Source: Variovorax sp. ZS18.2.2 (GTDB taxonomy: Bacteria > Pseudomonadota > Gammaproteobacteria > Burkholderiales > Burkholderiaceae_C). From it: 64,000 nucleotides of DNA. The notes below the pieces were generated by a model. The model was not told where the DNA came from. It did no database searches and worked only from the letters and a program-made list of their open reading frames with translations. A program made the translations under genes and the position numbers. Where the stretch lies: assembly GCF_024701975.1 (NCBI RefSeq), contig NZ_JANLNM010000011.1:62001-126000 (forward strand). The letters are read 5' to 3'. Shown one piece after another: positions 44,323-52,772 of the stretch; position 1 is the stretch's first letter, and each line of letters opens with the position of its first letter.

Positions 44323-45324
44323 ATGAAACAGCTTGCCTCCTTCGCTGTCATGGCGCTGCTTTCGCTGGCCGCCTCCACCGTCTCCGCCGCCACACCGCCC
44401 GAAAAAGACCACCCCCTCGTCGGCCGCTACGAAGGCGCGGTGCTCGACGGCACCAGGGTCTCGGCCTACGACGAGGTCGGCCTCATCAAGGAGCCGTTCC
44501 AGAACTGGGGCGGCGGCAAGCCCGATCTGCTGAAGCTCGAGGGCAAGATTTCGCTCTATCACTACAAGCTGCCGGCCGGGCGTTCGCTGCTCGAAGTGCA
44601 GCGCAACTACGAGGCGAGCCTGAAGGCCAAGGGCTTCGACGTGCTCTTCACCTGCGGCACCGCCAACGCCTCGTGCTACCAGAAGCGCCCCAACAGCGTG
44701 GACACGACCACGCCCTCTGACTTTGCCCTTGCGTTCGACGACCCCGAGTGGCCGCGCTTGGGCAAGAGCGGCGACTACGTGCGCAACTACTTTTCGGTGA
44801 GCGGGCGTTACCTGCTGGCGAAGAAAACCGGCCCCACCGGCACCGTGTACGCCAGCATCGCTCTCGCCGAGCACAACGCCGATGTCGGCAACCATGCCTT
44901 CGTGCGCGTGGTCGAGAGCAAGGCGATGGAGGGCGACAAGATCGTGTTCGTCGATGCCTCGGCGATGCAGAAGAGCCTGGCCGAGACGGGGCGCATCAAC
45001 CTCTACGGCATCCTGTTCGACCTGGACAAGGACGTGATCCGCCCCGAGTCGCAGCCCACGCTCGACGAGATGACCAAGCTCATGCGCAACAACCCGCCGC
45101 TGAAGCTCTCGGTGGTGGGGCACACCGATGCGCAAGGGGAGGCGAAGCACAACGACGACCTCTCCAAGCGCCGCGCGGTCGCGGTGATCGGCGTGCTGGT
45201 GAAGGCGGGCGTGGACCCGCGCCGCTTCACCACGCGCGGTGCGGGTGCGGCCGAGCCGGTGGCGCCGAACGACAACGAGACGGGGCGCGCGAAGAACCGG
45301 CGGGTCGAGTTGGTGCGGCTCTGA
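44323..45324 (+). CDS. OmpA-family protein with DUF4892-like N-terminal domain
   Basis: This 333-residue exported protein has a Sec signal cleaved near TVSAA. The N-terminal domain (25-215), with HPLVGRYEGAVLDG and YHYKLPAGRSLLEVQRNYEA and a Cys pair, resembles DUF4892. The C-terminal OmpA domain has LYGILFDLDKDVIRPES, VVGHTDAQG and LSKRRAVAV, binding peptidoglycan through Asp and Arg. It links the outer envelope to the cell wall. It converges on the Lrp gene 21 bp beyond its stop. Confidence 0.87.
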   Translation: MKQLASFAVMALLSLAASTVSAATPPEKDHPLVGRYEGAVLDGTRVSAYDEVGLIKEPFQNWGGGKPDLLKLEGKISLYHYKLPAGRSLLEVQRNYEASLKAKGFDVLFTCGTANASCYQKRPNSVDTTTPSDFALAFDDPEWPRLGKSGDYVRNYFSVSGRYLLAKKTGPTGTVYASIALAEHNADVGNHAFVRVVESKAMEGDKIVFVDASAMQKSLAETGRINLYGILFDLDKDVIRPESQPTLDEMTKLMRNNPPLKLSVVGHTDAQGEAKHNDDLSKRRAVAVIGVLVKAGVDPRRFTTRGAGAAEPVAPNDNETGRAKNRRVELVRL

Positions 45325-45345
45325 GCCCGGGGGAGGGCGGCGCCG

Positions 45346-45840
45346 TCAGATGACGGGCACGCTGGTCTCCTTCAGGACGCGCAGCACGAAGTGCGATTTG
45401 CTGTGGCGGATGCCGGGGATCTTGTAGAGCTTTTCGCGCAGTAGCCGCTCGTAGTCGCGCGTGTCGCGCACGGCGATGCGGATGTAGTAGTCGTAGTCGC
45501 CTGACACCAGATAAGCCTCCTGAATCTCCGGAATGGTCGCGAGCACGCGGCCGAAGTCGTAGAGCGTCTCGTCGGTGTGGCTCTCGAGCGTGACCTGCAC
45601 GATCACCGAGTCGTGATAGCCGAGCTTGGCCGGATCGACGTCGACGGTGTAGCGCTTGATGACGCCCTGCGCCTCCAGCTTCTTGATGCGCGTCCAGCAG
45701 CTGGTGGGCGAGAGGCCGACCTCGTTGCCGATTTCCTGCAGGGTCTTGCGCGAGTCGAGCAGCAGCACGCGGAGGATGGCCATGTCGATCTTGTCGAAAG
45801 ATCCTTCTTCGGAAGTCGCTGTTTTCCGATTGGTTTTCAT
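45346..45840 (-). CDS. Lrp/AsnC-family transcriptional regulator
   Basis: This 164-residue protein has an N-terminal HTH (FDKIDMAILRVLLLDSRKTLQEIGNEVGLSPTSC) and a C-terminal RAM effector domain with QEAYLVSGDYDYYIRI. It probably senses an amino acid. It is divergent from the acetolactate-synthase-like gene across 65 bp, which implies that it regulates that gene and itself. The close Lrp/enzyme pair is a common arrangement for amino-acid enzymes. Confidence 0.9.
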   Translation of the reverse strand: MKTNRKTATSEEGSFDKIDMAILRVLLLDSRKTLQEIGNEVGLSPTSCWTRIKKLEAQGVIKRYTVDVDPAKLGYHDSVIVQVTLESHTDETLYDFGRVLATIPEIQEAYLVSGDYDYYIRIAVRDTRDYERLLREKLYKIPGIRHSKSHFVLRVLKETSVPVI

Positions 45841-45905
45841 AAATTGGACCTAAAGAGCCAAAAGAAAGAAGCAAATTCTGCCTCAGGAGCGGAAGAATTG
45901 ACGGC

Positions 45906-47693
45906 ATGAGATTGCTCGACATACCCCTCACGTCTTCCCTGTCCCTTCATCCCGAGGCCGCTCCCCGCGTGCGCAACGGGGCGGAGGCCCTGCTCGACAC
46001 GCTGGTCGAGTGCGGCGTCGACACGATCTTCGGCTACCCCGGCGGCGCCGCACTGCCGCTGTACGACGCGCTGCACGGCGAGCCGCGGCTGCGCCATGTG
46101 CTGGTGCGCCACGAGCAGGCCGCGGTGCATGCGGCCGAGGGCTATGCGCGCAGCACGGGGCGGGTCGGCGTGGTGCTGGTCACCTCGGGGCCGGGCGTGG
46201 GCAACACCATCACCGGGCTGCTCGATGCGATGAGCGATTCGGTGCCGGTGCTGTGCATCAGCGGGCAGGTGGCGACGGCGGTGATCGGCACGCAGGCCTT
46301 TCAGGAGAGCGACGCACTGGGCATGTCGCGCTCGGTGACCAAGTGGAACCAGCAGGTGCGCGCGGCCGATGACGTGCCGGCGCTGGTGCGCCGCGCACTC
46401 GAAATCGCATCGACGGGCCGGCCGGGGCCGGTGCTGCTCGATGTGCCGAAGGACATTCAGCTGATGCGTTTGGGTCATGGTGGCGCTTCGACGCCGCTGC
46501 GCCCGCTGCGCACGAGCAGGTCGGCGTTGCCGCCGAAGGCGATGCTGCAGCGCGCGGCCGACTTGCTCTCGACGGCGCGGCGGCCGGTGCTCTATGGCGG
46601 CGGCGGGCTCATCAACTCGGGGCCTGCAGCCTGCGAGGCCTTCACGCAGTTGGTGAATCGCCTGCACGCGCCCTGCACGCTGACGCTGATGGGCCTGGGC
46701 GCCTTTCCGGCATCGGACCCGAAGTTCATCGGCATGCTCGGCATGCACGGCAACCTGGAGGCGAACCTCGCGATGCACGAAGCCGACCTGGTGGTGTGCG
46801 TCGGCGCGCGCTTCGATGACCGCGTGACTGGCAAGCTCGACGAGTTCTGCCCGCATGCGCGAAAGATCCACATCGACATCGACCCGACGAGCATCAACAA
46901 GATCGTGCAGGTCGATGTGCCGATGGTGGGCGACTGCGCGACGATCCTCGATGCGGTGCTGGCGCTGCTGCCCGAAGAGGGCTTTGCGCCCGAGCGGCTG
47001 GCGCCGTGGTGGGCGCGCATCGAGCGTTGGCGCGCGGAAGATTGCTTGAAGTTCGAGCCACGCGCGGATGCGATCCTGCCGCAGCAACTCGTGTCGTCAC
47101 TGCAGCAGGCCATCGGCCGGAGCGGGCGCGAGGCGATCGTCTCGACCGATGTGGGCCAGCACCAGATGTGGGCCGCGCAGTACCTGCGCTTCGACAGCCC
47201 ACGGCACTGGCTCACCTCGGGCGGCGCGGGCACGATGGGCTATGGCCTGCCCGCCGCCATCGGCGCGCAGATCGGCCACCCCGATGCGCTGTGCGTGTGC
47301 GTGAGCGGCGATGCATCGGTGCTCATGAACATCCAGGAGCTGTCGACTGCGGTGCAGCACCGCACGCCGGTGAAGCTGGTGCTGTGCAACAACGGCTACA
47401 TGGGCATGGTGCGGCAGTGGCAGGAGCTGAACCACGGCAACCGGCTGAGCCACAGCTGGAACGAGGCGCTGCCGGATTTCGTGGCGCTGGCGAAGGCGTT
47501 TGGATGGGGGGCGCGGCGGGTGTCGGCCCCGGCCGAACTCGAAGCCGCGCTGGTCGAATGCCTCGCGAGCGAAGGGCCGTTCTTTCTCGACGTGCAGGTC
47601 GCGGCGCAGGAGAACTGCTTTCCGATGATGCCGTCGGGGCATGGGCATCACCGGGTGATGCTGGCGAAGGACAGGTGGTACGAGGAGGGCTGA
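45906..47693 (+). CDS. Acetolactate synthase large-subunit-like ThDP enzyme
   Basis: This 595-residue ThDP enzyme has the catalytic Glu70 in VRHEQAAVHAAEGYAR, central FAD/spacer domain, and C-terminal ThDP motif GDASVLMNIQEL...NNGYMGMVRQWQE typical of catabolic/anabolic AHAS large subunits. The QWQ segment is the AHAS herbicide-site region. It condenses pyruvate (or 2-ketobutyrate) in branched-chain amino acid synthesis. No small regulatory subunit gene follows. CAGGAG precedes the ATG. The Lrp gene is divergent. Confidence 0.88.
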   Translation: MRLLDIPLTSSLSLHPEAAPRVRNGAEALLDTLVECGVDTIFGYPGGAALPLYDALHGEPRLRHVLVRHEQAAVHAAEGYARSTGRVGVVLVTSGPGVGNTITGLLDAMSDSVPVLCISGQVATAVIGTQAFQESDALGMSRSVTKWNQQVRAADDVPALVRRALEIASTGRPGPVLLDVPKDIQLMRLGHGGASTPLRPLRTSRSALPPKAMLQRAADLLSTARRPVLYGGGGLINSGPAACEAFTQLVNRLHAPCTLTLMGLGAFPASDPKFIGMLGMHGNLEANLAMHEADLVVCVGARFDDRVTGKLDEFCPHARKIHIDIDPTSINKIVQVDVPMVGDCATILDAVLALLPEEGFAPERLAPWWARIERWRAEDCLKFEPRADAILPQQLVSSLQQAIGRSGREAIVSTDVGQHQMWAAQYLRFDSPRHWLTSGGAGTMGYGLPAAIGAQIGHPDALCVCVSGDASVLMNIQELSTAVQHRTPVKLVLCNNGYMGMVRQWQELNHGNRLSHSWNEALPDFVALAKAFGWGARRVSAPAELEAALVECLASEGPFFLDVQVAAQENCFPMMPSGHGHHRVMLAKDRWYEEG

Positions 47694-47703
47694 TGCCCGG
47701 TTT

Positions 47704-47833
47704 TTCTCCCTCCCCTTCCGGGGGAGGGCAGGGGTGGGGGCAAGCGGCGTTCGATAAAGCGCTGCGATGAATTGAACGCCGTCGTGCCCCCATCCCAGCC
47801 TTCCCCCGGAAGGGGAAGGAGCAAGAGAGGGAG
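47704..47833. repeat. 130-bp palindromic intergenic element
   Basis: The outer arms (CTCCCTCCCCTTCCGGGGGA and its near-complement ending CCCGGAAGGGGAAGGAG) and the inner arms CGGCGTTC / GAACGCCG make one long imperfect hairpin. It fills the gap between the AHAS-like gene and the convergent antiporter. Architecture is like the element at 294-390, which suggests a family of REP/BIME-type repeats, and it may terminate both genes. Confidence 0.75.
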
Positions 47834-47839
47834 CAAACG

Positions 47840-49399
47840 CTACACGCTCTGCAGCCTCACATCATTGGCAGGAATGGCATTGAGCTCCGCCCAATCCATC
47901 TCTTCCTCGAGCCGGTGGTAGGTGTCGTCCTCGATCTGCCCACCGGCGCGCAGCGCATCGAGTGCCTGGCGTTGCGCGCGAATCGCCGTGGCGCGCAGGC
48001 GGTCGTGTGCCGTCCTGGCCTGCGGCTGGTTCTCATTGGATGCGATGACCCGCGTTGCGCGGTATTCGTCGCGCACGGCATCGGCCGCGTCGCCGTCTTC
48101 GGCCTCCAGCGCGGAGAGGGCCGCATCCATCATCGCGGTGCGGGCGAGCGAGATTTCCTTGTCGAGCGATGCGTCGGGCTCGATCTTCAAGGCCTTGATC
48201 AGCGGCCCGATGGTGAAGCCCTGGATCACCAGCGTGCCGAGCACGACCGCGAACGCGCTCAGCACGATGAGGTCGCGCCCCGGAAAATCCGCCGGCAGCG
48301 CAAAGGCCGTGGCCATGGTGACCAGCCCGCGCATGCCTGACCATCCGACGAGGAGGCCGATGCGCTTCGAAGGGATCGAGACGCCCTTGGGCTTCAGGCC
48401 CAGGCGGTGCTTCACCGTGCGCATCACCGCCCCGTAGAACAGCACCCACACCACCCGCACAGCGATGACCAGCGCGAGCACGAGGCCCGCGAACTGGAGT
48501 GCGTGCGTGAGCGCAGGGCCGGAGAGACGGTCGAGGATGCCGCGCGCCTGCAGGCCCATCAGGAAGAACGCCAGCACATTGAGCGTGAACACCACCGCGC
48601 CCCACACCGCATAGGAGTGCACGCGGTCCCGCGGCGCGCTGCGGCCCGGGGCGTACTGGCCCAGCGTCATGCCGAAGGCGACCACCGAGATGATCGGCGA
48701 CAGGTGCAGCCGTTCGGCCACGATCCACGCGGCAAAAGTCATCACGAACTGGAAGATGATGGCCGAGCGCGTGCCCGCGAAGATCGGCCCGACCACGTGC
48801 AGGTTGATCTTGGCGAGCACGATGCCCACCACGGCGCCGCCTGGCACCGCGATCAGCAGCATCGGCAGCGAACTCGCGATCGGCTGGTGCGCGGCACCCG
48901 CCGCCGACACCGCCACGCCGAACACCAGCAGCGCGACCGCATCGTTGAGCAGGCTCTCGCCGTTGATGAGCGACAGCGTGCGTCGCGGAACGCGGAACTG
49001 CTGCATCACCGCCGCCGCGGCCACCGCATCGGGCGGCGCGACGATGGCGCCGAGGGTGATCGCCGCGGCAATCGGCAACCCCGCGAAGGCCCAGCCGGCC
49101 CATGCCACCACGGCGGTGGTCAACAGCACTGCGACCAGCACCAGCGAGACCAGCGGCATCCAGTGGCGCCGCAGCTCGCGCGGCGAGGTGTCGAAGGCCG
49201 AGTCGAGCAACGCGGGCGCGATGAAGAGTGCGAGCGCCAGGTGCGGATCGAAGTTGATGTGCGGCACCCACGGCATCGCGCCAAGCCCGACGCCGGCCAG
49301 TGCCAGCAGCGAGGGGTAGGGCAGCGCGAGGCGGCGCGAGAGTTGCAGCAGCAGGCACGCCGCGACCAGCATGAGAAGGACGTTTTCGAAGATGTCCAC
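47840..49399 (-). CDS. Na+/H+ antiporter, CPA1 family
   Basis: This 519-residue membrane protein has about 12-13 helices. The ion-site motif NGESLLNDAVALLVFG (Asn-Asp pair) and GWSGMRGLVTMATAFALP are CPA1/NhaP signatures. A hydrophilic C-terminal tail of about 100 residues, rich in Arg, Ala and Glu, probably regulates activity. It would exchange Na+ or K+ for protons and help pH and salt balance. It converges with the AHAS-like gene over the palindromic element. Confidence 0.88.
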   Translation of the reverse strand: MDIFENVLLMLVAACLLLQLSRRLALPYPSLLALAGVGLGAMPWVPHINFDPHLALALFIAPALLDSAFDTSPRELRRHWMPLVSLVLVAVLLTTAVVAWAGWAFAGLPIAAAITLGAIVAPPDAVAAAAVMQQFRVPRRTLSLINGESLLNDAVALLVFGVAVSAAGAAHQPIASSLPMLLIAVPGGAVVGIVLAKINLHVVGPIFAGTRSAIIFQFVMTFAAWIVAERLHLSPIISVVAFGMTLGQYAPGRSAPRDRVHSYAVWGAVVFTLNVLAFFLMGLQARGILDRLSGPALTHALQFAGLVLALVIAVRVVWVLFYGAVMRTVKHRLGLKPKGVSIPSKRIGLLVGWSGMRGLVTMATAFALPADFPGRDLIVLSAFAVVLGTLVIQGFTIGPLIKALKIEPDASLDKEISLARTAMMDAALSALEAEDGDAADAVRDEYRATRVIASNENQPQARTAHDRLRATAIRAQRQALDALRAGGQIEDDTYHRLEEEMDWAELNAIPANDVRLQSV

Positions 49400-49479
49400 C
49401 GGGGCCTCTCAGTTCTTCGTGTTGTGCCCGCAATACTAAAAGAGGCTAAGAGAGGCCCGGCCAATCGCCGAGGGGGCGA

Positions 49480-50490
49480 TCAGGACTTGATGAACGCCAG
49501 CAGGTCGGCGTTGAACTTGTCCTTGTGCGTGTCGGTCAGGCCGTGCGGCGCGCCGGGGTAGACGATGAGCTTGTTGTTCTTCACCAGCTTGGCCGAGGCC
49601 AGGCCCGCTGCGCCGATGGGCACGATCTGGTCGTCGTCGCCGTGGATGATGAGCGTGGGCACGTCGAACTTCTTCAGGTCTTCGGTGAAGTCGGTTTCGG
49701 AGAACGCCTTGATCGAGTCGTAGGTGTTCTTGTGGCCGCCGAGCATGCCCTGCGCCCACCATGCATCGATGAGGCCTTGCGAAGATTTCGCGCCCGGGCG
49801 ATTGAAGCCGTAGAAGGGGCCCGAGGGCACGTCCTTGTAGAACTGCGAGCGGTTGGCCAGTTGCGCGGCGCGCAGGCCGTCGAACACTTCGATGGGCAGG
49901 CCGCCGGGGTTGGCGGCAGTCTTCAGCATGAGCGGCGGCACGGCCGAGATGAGCGCGGCCTTGGCCACGCGCTTCGTGCCGTGGCGGCCGATGTAGCGCG
50001 CCACTTCGCCGCCGCCGGTCGAGAAGCCGACGAGCACGACGTTCTTCAGGTCCAGCGTTTCGATGACCGTGGCCAGGTCGTCGGCGTAGGTGTCCATGTC
50101 GTTGCCGTTCCAGGGCTGGCTGGAGCGGCCGTGGCCGCGGCGGTCGTGCGCCACGGTGCGATAGCCCTGCGACGAGAGGAAGAGCATCTGCGATTCCCAG
50201 CTGTCCGAGTCGAGCGGCCAGCCGTGGCTGAACACGACGGTCTGGCCGGTGCTGGGGCCCCAGTCCTTGAAGTAGAGCTGGGTGCCGTCTTTGGTAACGA
50301 TGGTGTTGCTCATGGTCTGCTTTCCTTTGAGTGAAGAGGCGGGAACCGCACCGTGCTTTGGCGCGGCGGTGGAAGCGGCGGATGCCGCGGACGAGAAGCC
50401 GGTGCCCACGAGGGCGCCGGCTGCGACGGAGGCGCCGCCGAGCAGCAGGCTGCGGCGGGTGGCGGTGGATTTCAGGCTGTTGGCGGACAT
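49480..50490 (-). CDS. Haloperoxidase-like alpha/beta hydrolase with Tat-type leader
   Basis: This 336-residue protein has an N-terminal ATRRSLLLGGASVAAG twin-arginine-type leader, then (from Met60) a cofactor-free haloperoxidase/perhydrolase: FSHGWPLDSD, GFSTGGGE (nucleophile Ser), HGDDDQIVP (Asp), GAPHGLTDTH (His). Met60 has its own AAAGGAAA Shine-Dalgarno (about 50320-50327), and the upstream ATG also has GAAGGAA, so exported and cytoplasmic forms may both be made. The promoter contains the 16-bp palindrome also found before the OhrR-type gene, so that regulator probably represses it. Confidence 0.87.
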   Translation of the reverse strand: MSANSLKSTATRRSLLLGGASVAAGALVGTGFSSAASAASTAAPKHGAVPASSLKGKQTMSNTIVTKDGTQLYFKDWGPSTGQTVVFSHGWPLDSDSWESQMLFLSSQGYRTVAHDRRGHGRSSQPWNGNDMDTYADDLATVIETLDLKNVVLVGFSTGGGEVARYIGRHGTKRVAKAALISAVPPLMLKTAANPGGLPIEVFDGLRAAQLANRSQFYKDVPSGPFYGFNRPGAKSSQGLIDAWWAQGMLGGHKNTYDSIKAFSETDFTEDLKKFDVPTLIIHGDDDQIVPIGAAGLASAKLVKNNKLIVYPGAPHGLTDTHKDKFNADLLAFIKS

Positions 50491-50545
50491 GGTGCGTTCC
50501 TTCGGTGACGTGGTGGTGGAGAGGGAATTCGTATCGCTTGTATTA

Positions 50546-50561
50546 ATATCGCATGCGATAT
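50546..50561. promoter_or_regulatory. Palindromic operator ATATCGCATGCGATAT
   Basis: A perfect 16-bp palindrome lies about 55 bp before the hydrolase start. Its core ATCGCATGCGAT is identical to the core upstream of the OhrR-type gene (51091-51106), and a half-site TATCGCTTG (50532-50540) flanks it on the side nearer the hydrolase. It is a probable OhrR/MarR-type binding site. Confidence 0.7.
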
Positions 50562-50601
50562 AAATGGCATGAAAAAACAGGAAGGCGGATGCGGCGAGCC
50601 A

Positions 50602-51078
50602 TCACGCGTTCCTGTCGAGGTTCGAGCGCAGAGCGAGCAATTGGTCGCGCAGGTTGCCGATGTCCTCGGGCTCCAGCGCCATCGCCGTGGCCACGCAGGC
50701 CGGCAACGCGCGGGCCTTCTTGTGCATGGCGCGGCCTTCGGTGGTGAGCGACACGATGACCTGGCGCTCGTCCGATGCCGAGCGCACGCGCTGGATGAGC
50801 CCGCGCGTCTCGAGCCGCTTGAGCAGGGGCGTGAGGGTGGTGGTTTCGAGCGCGAGGCGCTTGCAGATCTCGGAGACGTTGACCGAGTCCTTCTCCCACA
50901 ACACGAGCATGACGAGGTACTGGAGGTAGGTCAGGTCCAGGTCGCGCAGCAGGCCGCGGTACACCTTGTTGAGGCTCAGCATCGTGGAGTACACGGCGAA
51001 GCAGAGCTGCTCGTCGAGCGCCAGCGGATTGGTCGCGGGGGCTTCGGCGGGGGGGGCGGTGGGGCGCTTGGAAGGCAT
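50602..51078 (-). CDS. MarR/OhrR-family redox-sensing transcriptional regulator
   Basis: This 158-residue protein has a MarR winged HTH (VNVSEICKRLALETTTLTPLLKRLE; wing SASDERQVIV). N-terminal DEQLCFAVYS gives Cys26 at the reactive position of OhrR, and a second Cys128 lies in the C-terminal helix, the two-Cys OhrR type that forms an intersubunit disulfide with organic peroxides. The start at 51078 is chosen because the palindrome 51091-51106 would otherwise be coding. It lies upstream of the hydrolase on the same strand. No ohr (OsmC) gene is nearby. Confidence 0.85.
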   Translation of the reverse strand: MPSKRPTAPPAEAPATNPLALDEQLCFAVYSTMLSLNKVYRGLLRDLDLTYLQYLVMLVLWEKDSVNVSEICKRLALETTTLTPLLKRLETRGLIQRVRSASDERQVIVSLTTEGRAMHKKARALPACVATAMALEPEDIGNLRDQLLALRSNLDRNA

Positions 51079-51090
51079 GGGGCGAATATT

Positions 51091-51106
51091 AGATCGCATG
51101 CGATCT
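51091..51106. promoter_or_regulatory. Palindromic operator AGATCGCATGCGATCT
   Basis: A perfect 16-bp palindrome lies 13 bp before the OhrR-type start. It shares the 12-bp core ATCGCATGCGAT with the site at 50546-50561. A flanking CAAGCGATA (51112-51120) is the reverse complement of the half-site beside the other operator. This strongly suggests autoregulation. Confidence 0.7.
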
Positions 51107-51144
51107 AGTTGCAAGCGATATTTTCCGATGACCCCTCAGACGCC

Positions 51145-52128
51145 TTAAGCCGGCGATCTGCGCCAGGCCCCTGGCGGTGTCCCGAACTGGCTCCTGAAGC
51201 AGCGACTGAAGTGGCTCGCATCGCCAAAGCCGTTGCGATACGCAATCTCCGAAACACTCAGGTGATCGAGCCTGCGGTTCGCGAGCTCTTCCTTCGCGCG
51301 TTCGAGTCGGCGCGTCTTCAGGTACGCGCCGTACTGCGTGCGCTGCATCTCGAAGAGGCGGTGCGTGAGCCGCTTCGAAATACCCAATTCTTTCGAGACC
51401 GCATTGACCGACAGTTCCGCATCGCCCAGGTGCGCCTCGATATAGGCCACGAGCCGCTGCCAGCGGTCGCGCTCGCGGCGCTTGCCCTCTGCCACGTCGT
51501 CGTCCACCAATTCGCACGATTCGCAGTACGTCGCGGCCAGCAGCGAGACGAAGGACTGTTCCGAGAAATACGCGAGCGCCGGCGTGCCCTGCACCGGCCC
51601 GGGGAACACATGGCCCATGTGCGTGCGCGCGGCTTCGGCCAGCCGCGAATCGGCCTGTGCGATGGAAGGCACGAAGCGATCGTGCAGGTCCGCATGGATG
51701 CCGAAGAACCGGCCCGCCGGCACGCGCAGCATCACCAGCTTGCCGGGTGTCGTGAGCGTGCAGACGGACGGCAGCCGCGTGGTGCGGAAGGTGATGTCGC
51801 CCTGGCAAAAGGGCAGGCGCCGGCCGCCCTGGTCGATGGTGCCTTCGCCCTCGACGGCGATCATGGCCAGCACGTCGCCCGAGCCGCTGGGCGAGGCGAG
51901 CGCGGTGTCGTGCCGCACTGCAAGCGGTGTCGAGGTGAAGCTGATGGCCAGGCCGCCGCCCACAAGCCGGCAGGCTTCGAGGCTCATGCGCGGGTTGCTG
52001 TCCTGCACGCTGAGTTCGCCGGGGTAGACCAGCGAATCGAGCGCGCTGGAGTAGCCCTGCACGTCGCCCGGATAGAACGGGCGGAAGCGGGGCGCAAAGC
52101 TCAGTTCGGATGCGGTGTCGTGGTGCAT
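51145..52128 (-). CDS. AraC-family transcriptional regulator
   Basis: This 327-residue protein starts at the ATG with AGGAG upstream. Its N-terminal AraC-type sensing cupin (about 40-180) is followed by two C-terminal HTH motifs (ELSVNAVSKELGISKRLTHRLF; LSVSEIAYRNGFGDASHFSRCFR). This is the layout of regulators responding to aromatic or fatty compounds. It is divergent from the thioesterase gene with a 118-bp shared promoter, so it probably controls that gene. The OhrR-type gene is downstream on the same strand. Confidence 0.88.
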   Translation of the reverse strand: MHHDTASELSFAPRFRPFYPGDVQGYSSALDSLVYPGELSVQDSNPRMSLEACRLVGGGLAISFTSTPLAVRHDTALASPSGSGDVLAMIAVEGEGTIDQGGRRLPFCQGDITFRTTRLPSVCTLTTPGKLVMLRVPAGRFFGIHADLHDRFVPSIAQADSRLAEAARTHMGHVFPGPVQGTPALAYFSEQSFVSLLAATYCESCELVDDDVAEGKRRERDRWQRLVAYIEAHLGDAELSVNAVSKELGISKRLTHRLFEMQRTQYGAYLKTRRLERAKEELANRRLDHLSVSEIAYRNGFGDASHFSRCFRSQFGTPPGAWRRSPA

Positions 52129-52246
52129 GGTGGGGCTCCTGCCGTTGGCCCGCACGCTTCGTGCCAAGCGGCTGCAGTCTAGGTCTCGGCCCGGCTCGCA
52201 ACGATCGAGACTTTCCACTAGGCTGCGGGATTCTCAGGAGACATCG

Positions 52247-52657
52247 ATGACTGAAATCGCAGACATCCAGAAGCTGTTCGCCGGAATCTTTCCCGGCCTC
52301 ATGGGCATCCGCGTGACGGTGCTGGAGCCCGACCGCGTGGTGGCGGAAATGGAGGTGCGGCAAGACCTCTGCACGGCCGGCGGCATCCTGCACGGGGGCG
52401 CATCGATGGCCTTTGCCGACACGCTGGGCGCGGTCGGCACGCTCGTGAACCTCTCGGGCGGCAAGCGCACGACGACCACCGACTCGAGCACCAAGTTCAT
52501 CGCCGGCGCGCGCCTCGGCAGCACGGTGACGGGCACCTGCGTGGCGCTGCACCGCGGGCGCACCACGATGGTCTGGCAGACCGCGATCACGAATGCGGAA
52601 GGCAAGCTCTGCAGCGTTGTCACGCAGACGCAGCTGGTGCTCGATCCGGCGCCGTGA
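52247..52657 (+). CDS. PaaI-type hotdog thioesterase
   Basis: This 136-residue protein has the hotdog fold with GGILHGGASMAFADTLG (active-site region around residue 50), typical of PaaI/YdiI-type acyl-CoA thioesterases. TCAGGAGA precedes the ATG. It would hydrolyse acyl- or aryl-CoA in the cytoplasm, draining stalled CoA esters. It is divergent from the AraC-type regulator. Confidence 0.87.
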   Translation: MTEIADIQKLFAGIFPGLMGIRVTVLEPDRVVAEMEVRQDLCTAGGILHGGASMAFADTLGAVGTLVNLSGGKRTTTTDSSTKFIAGARLGSTVTGTCVALHRGRTTMVWQTAITNAEGKLCSVVTQTQLVLDPAP

Positions 52658-52772
52658 CGCCATAGCGGGCCCGGTTGGCACGCAGGGTCAATGCGCGTGC
52701 GCTCAGGCACAAGCTCAAATCGCGACCCGCTTCTTACATTGACCGCCACCGTCAATGCACAGGAGCCACAGC

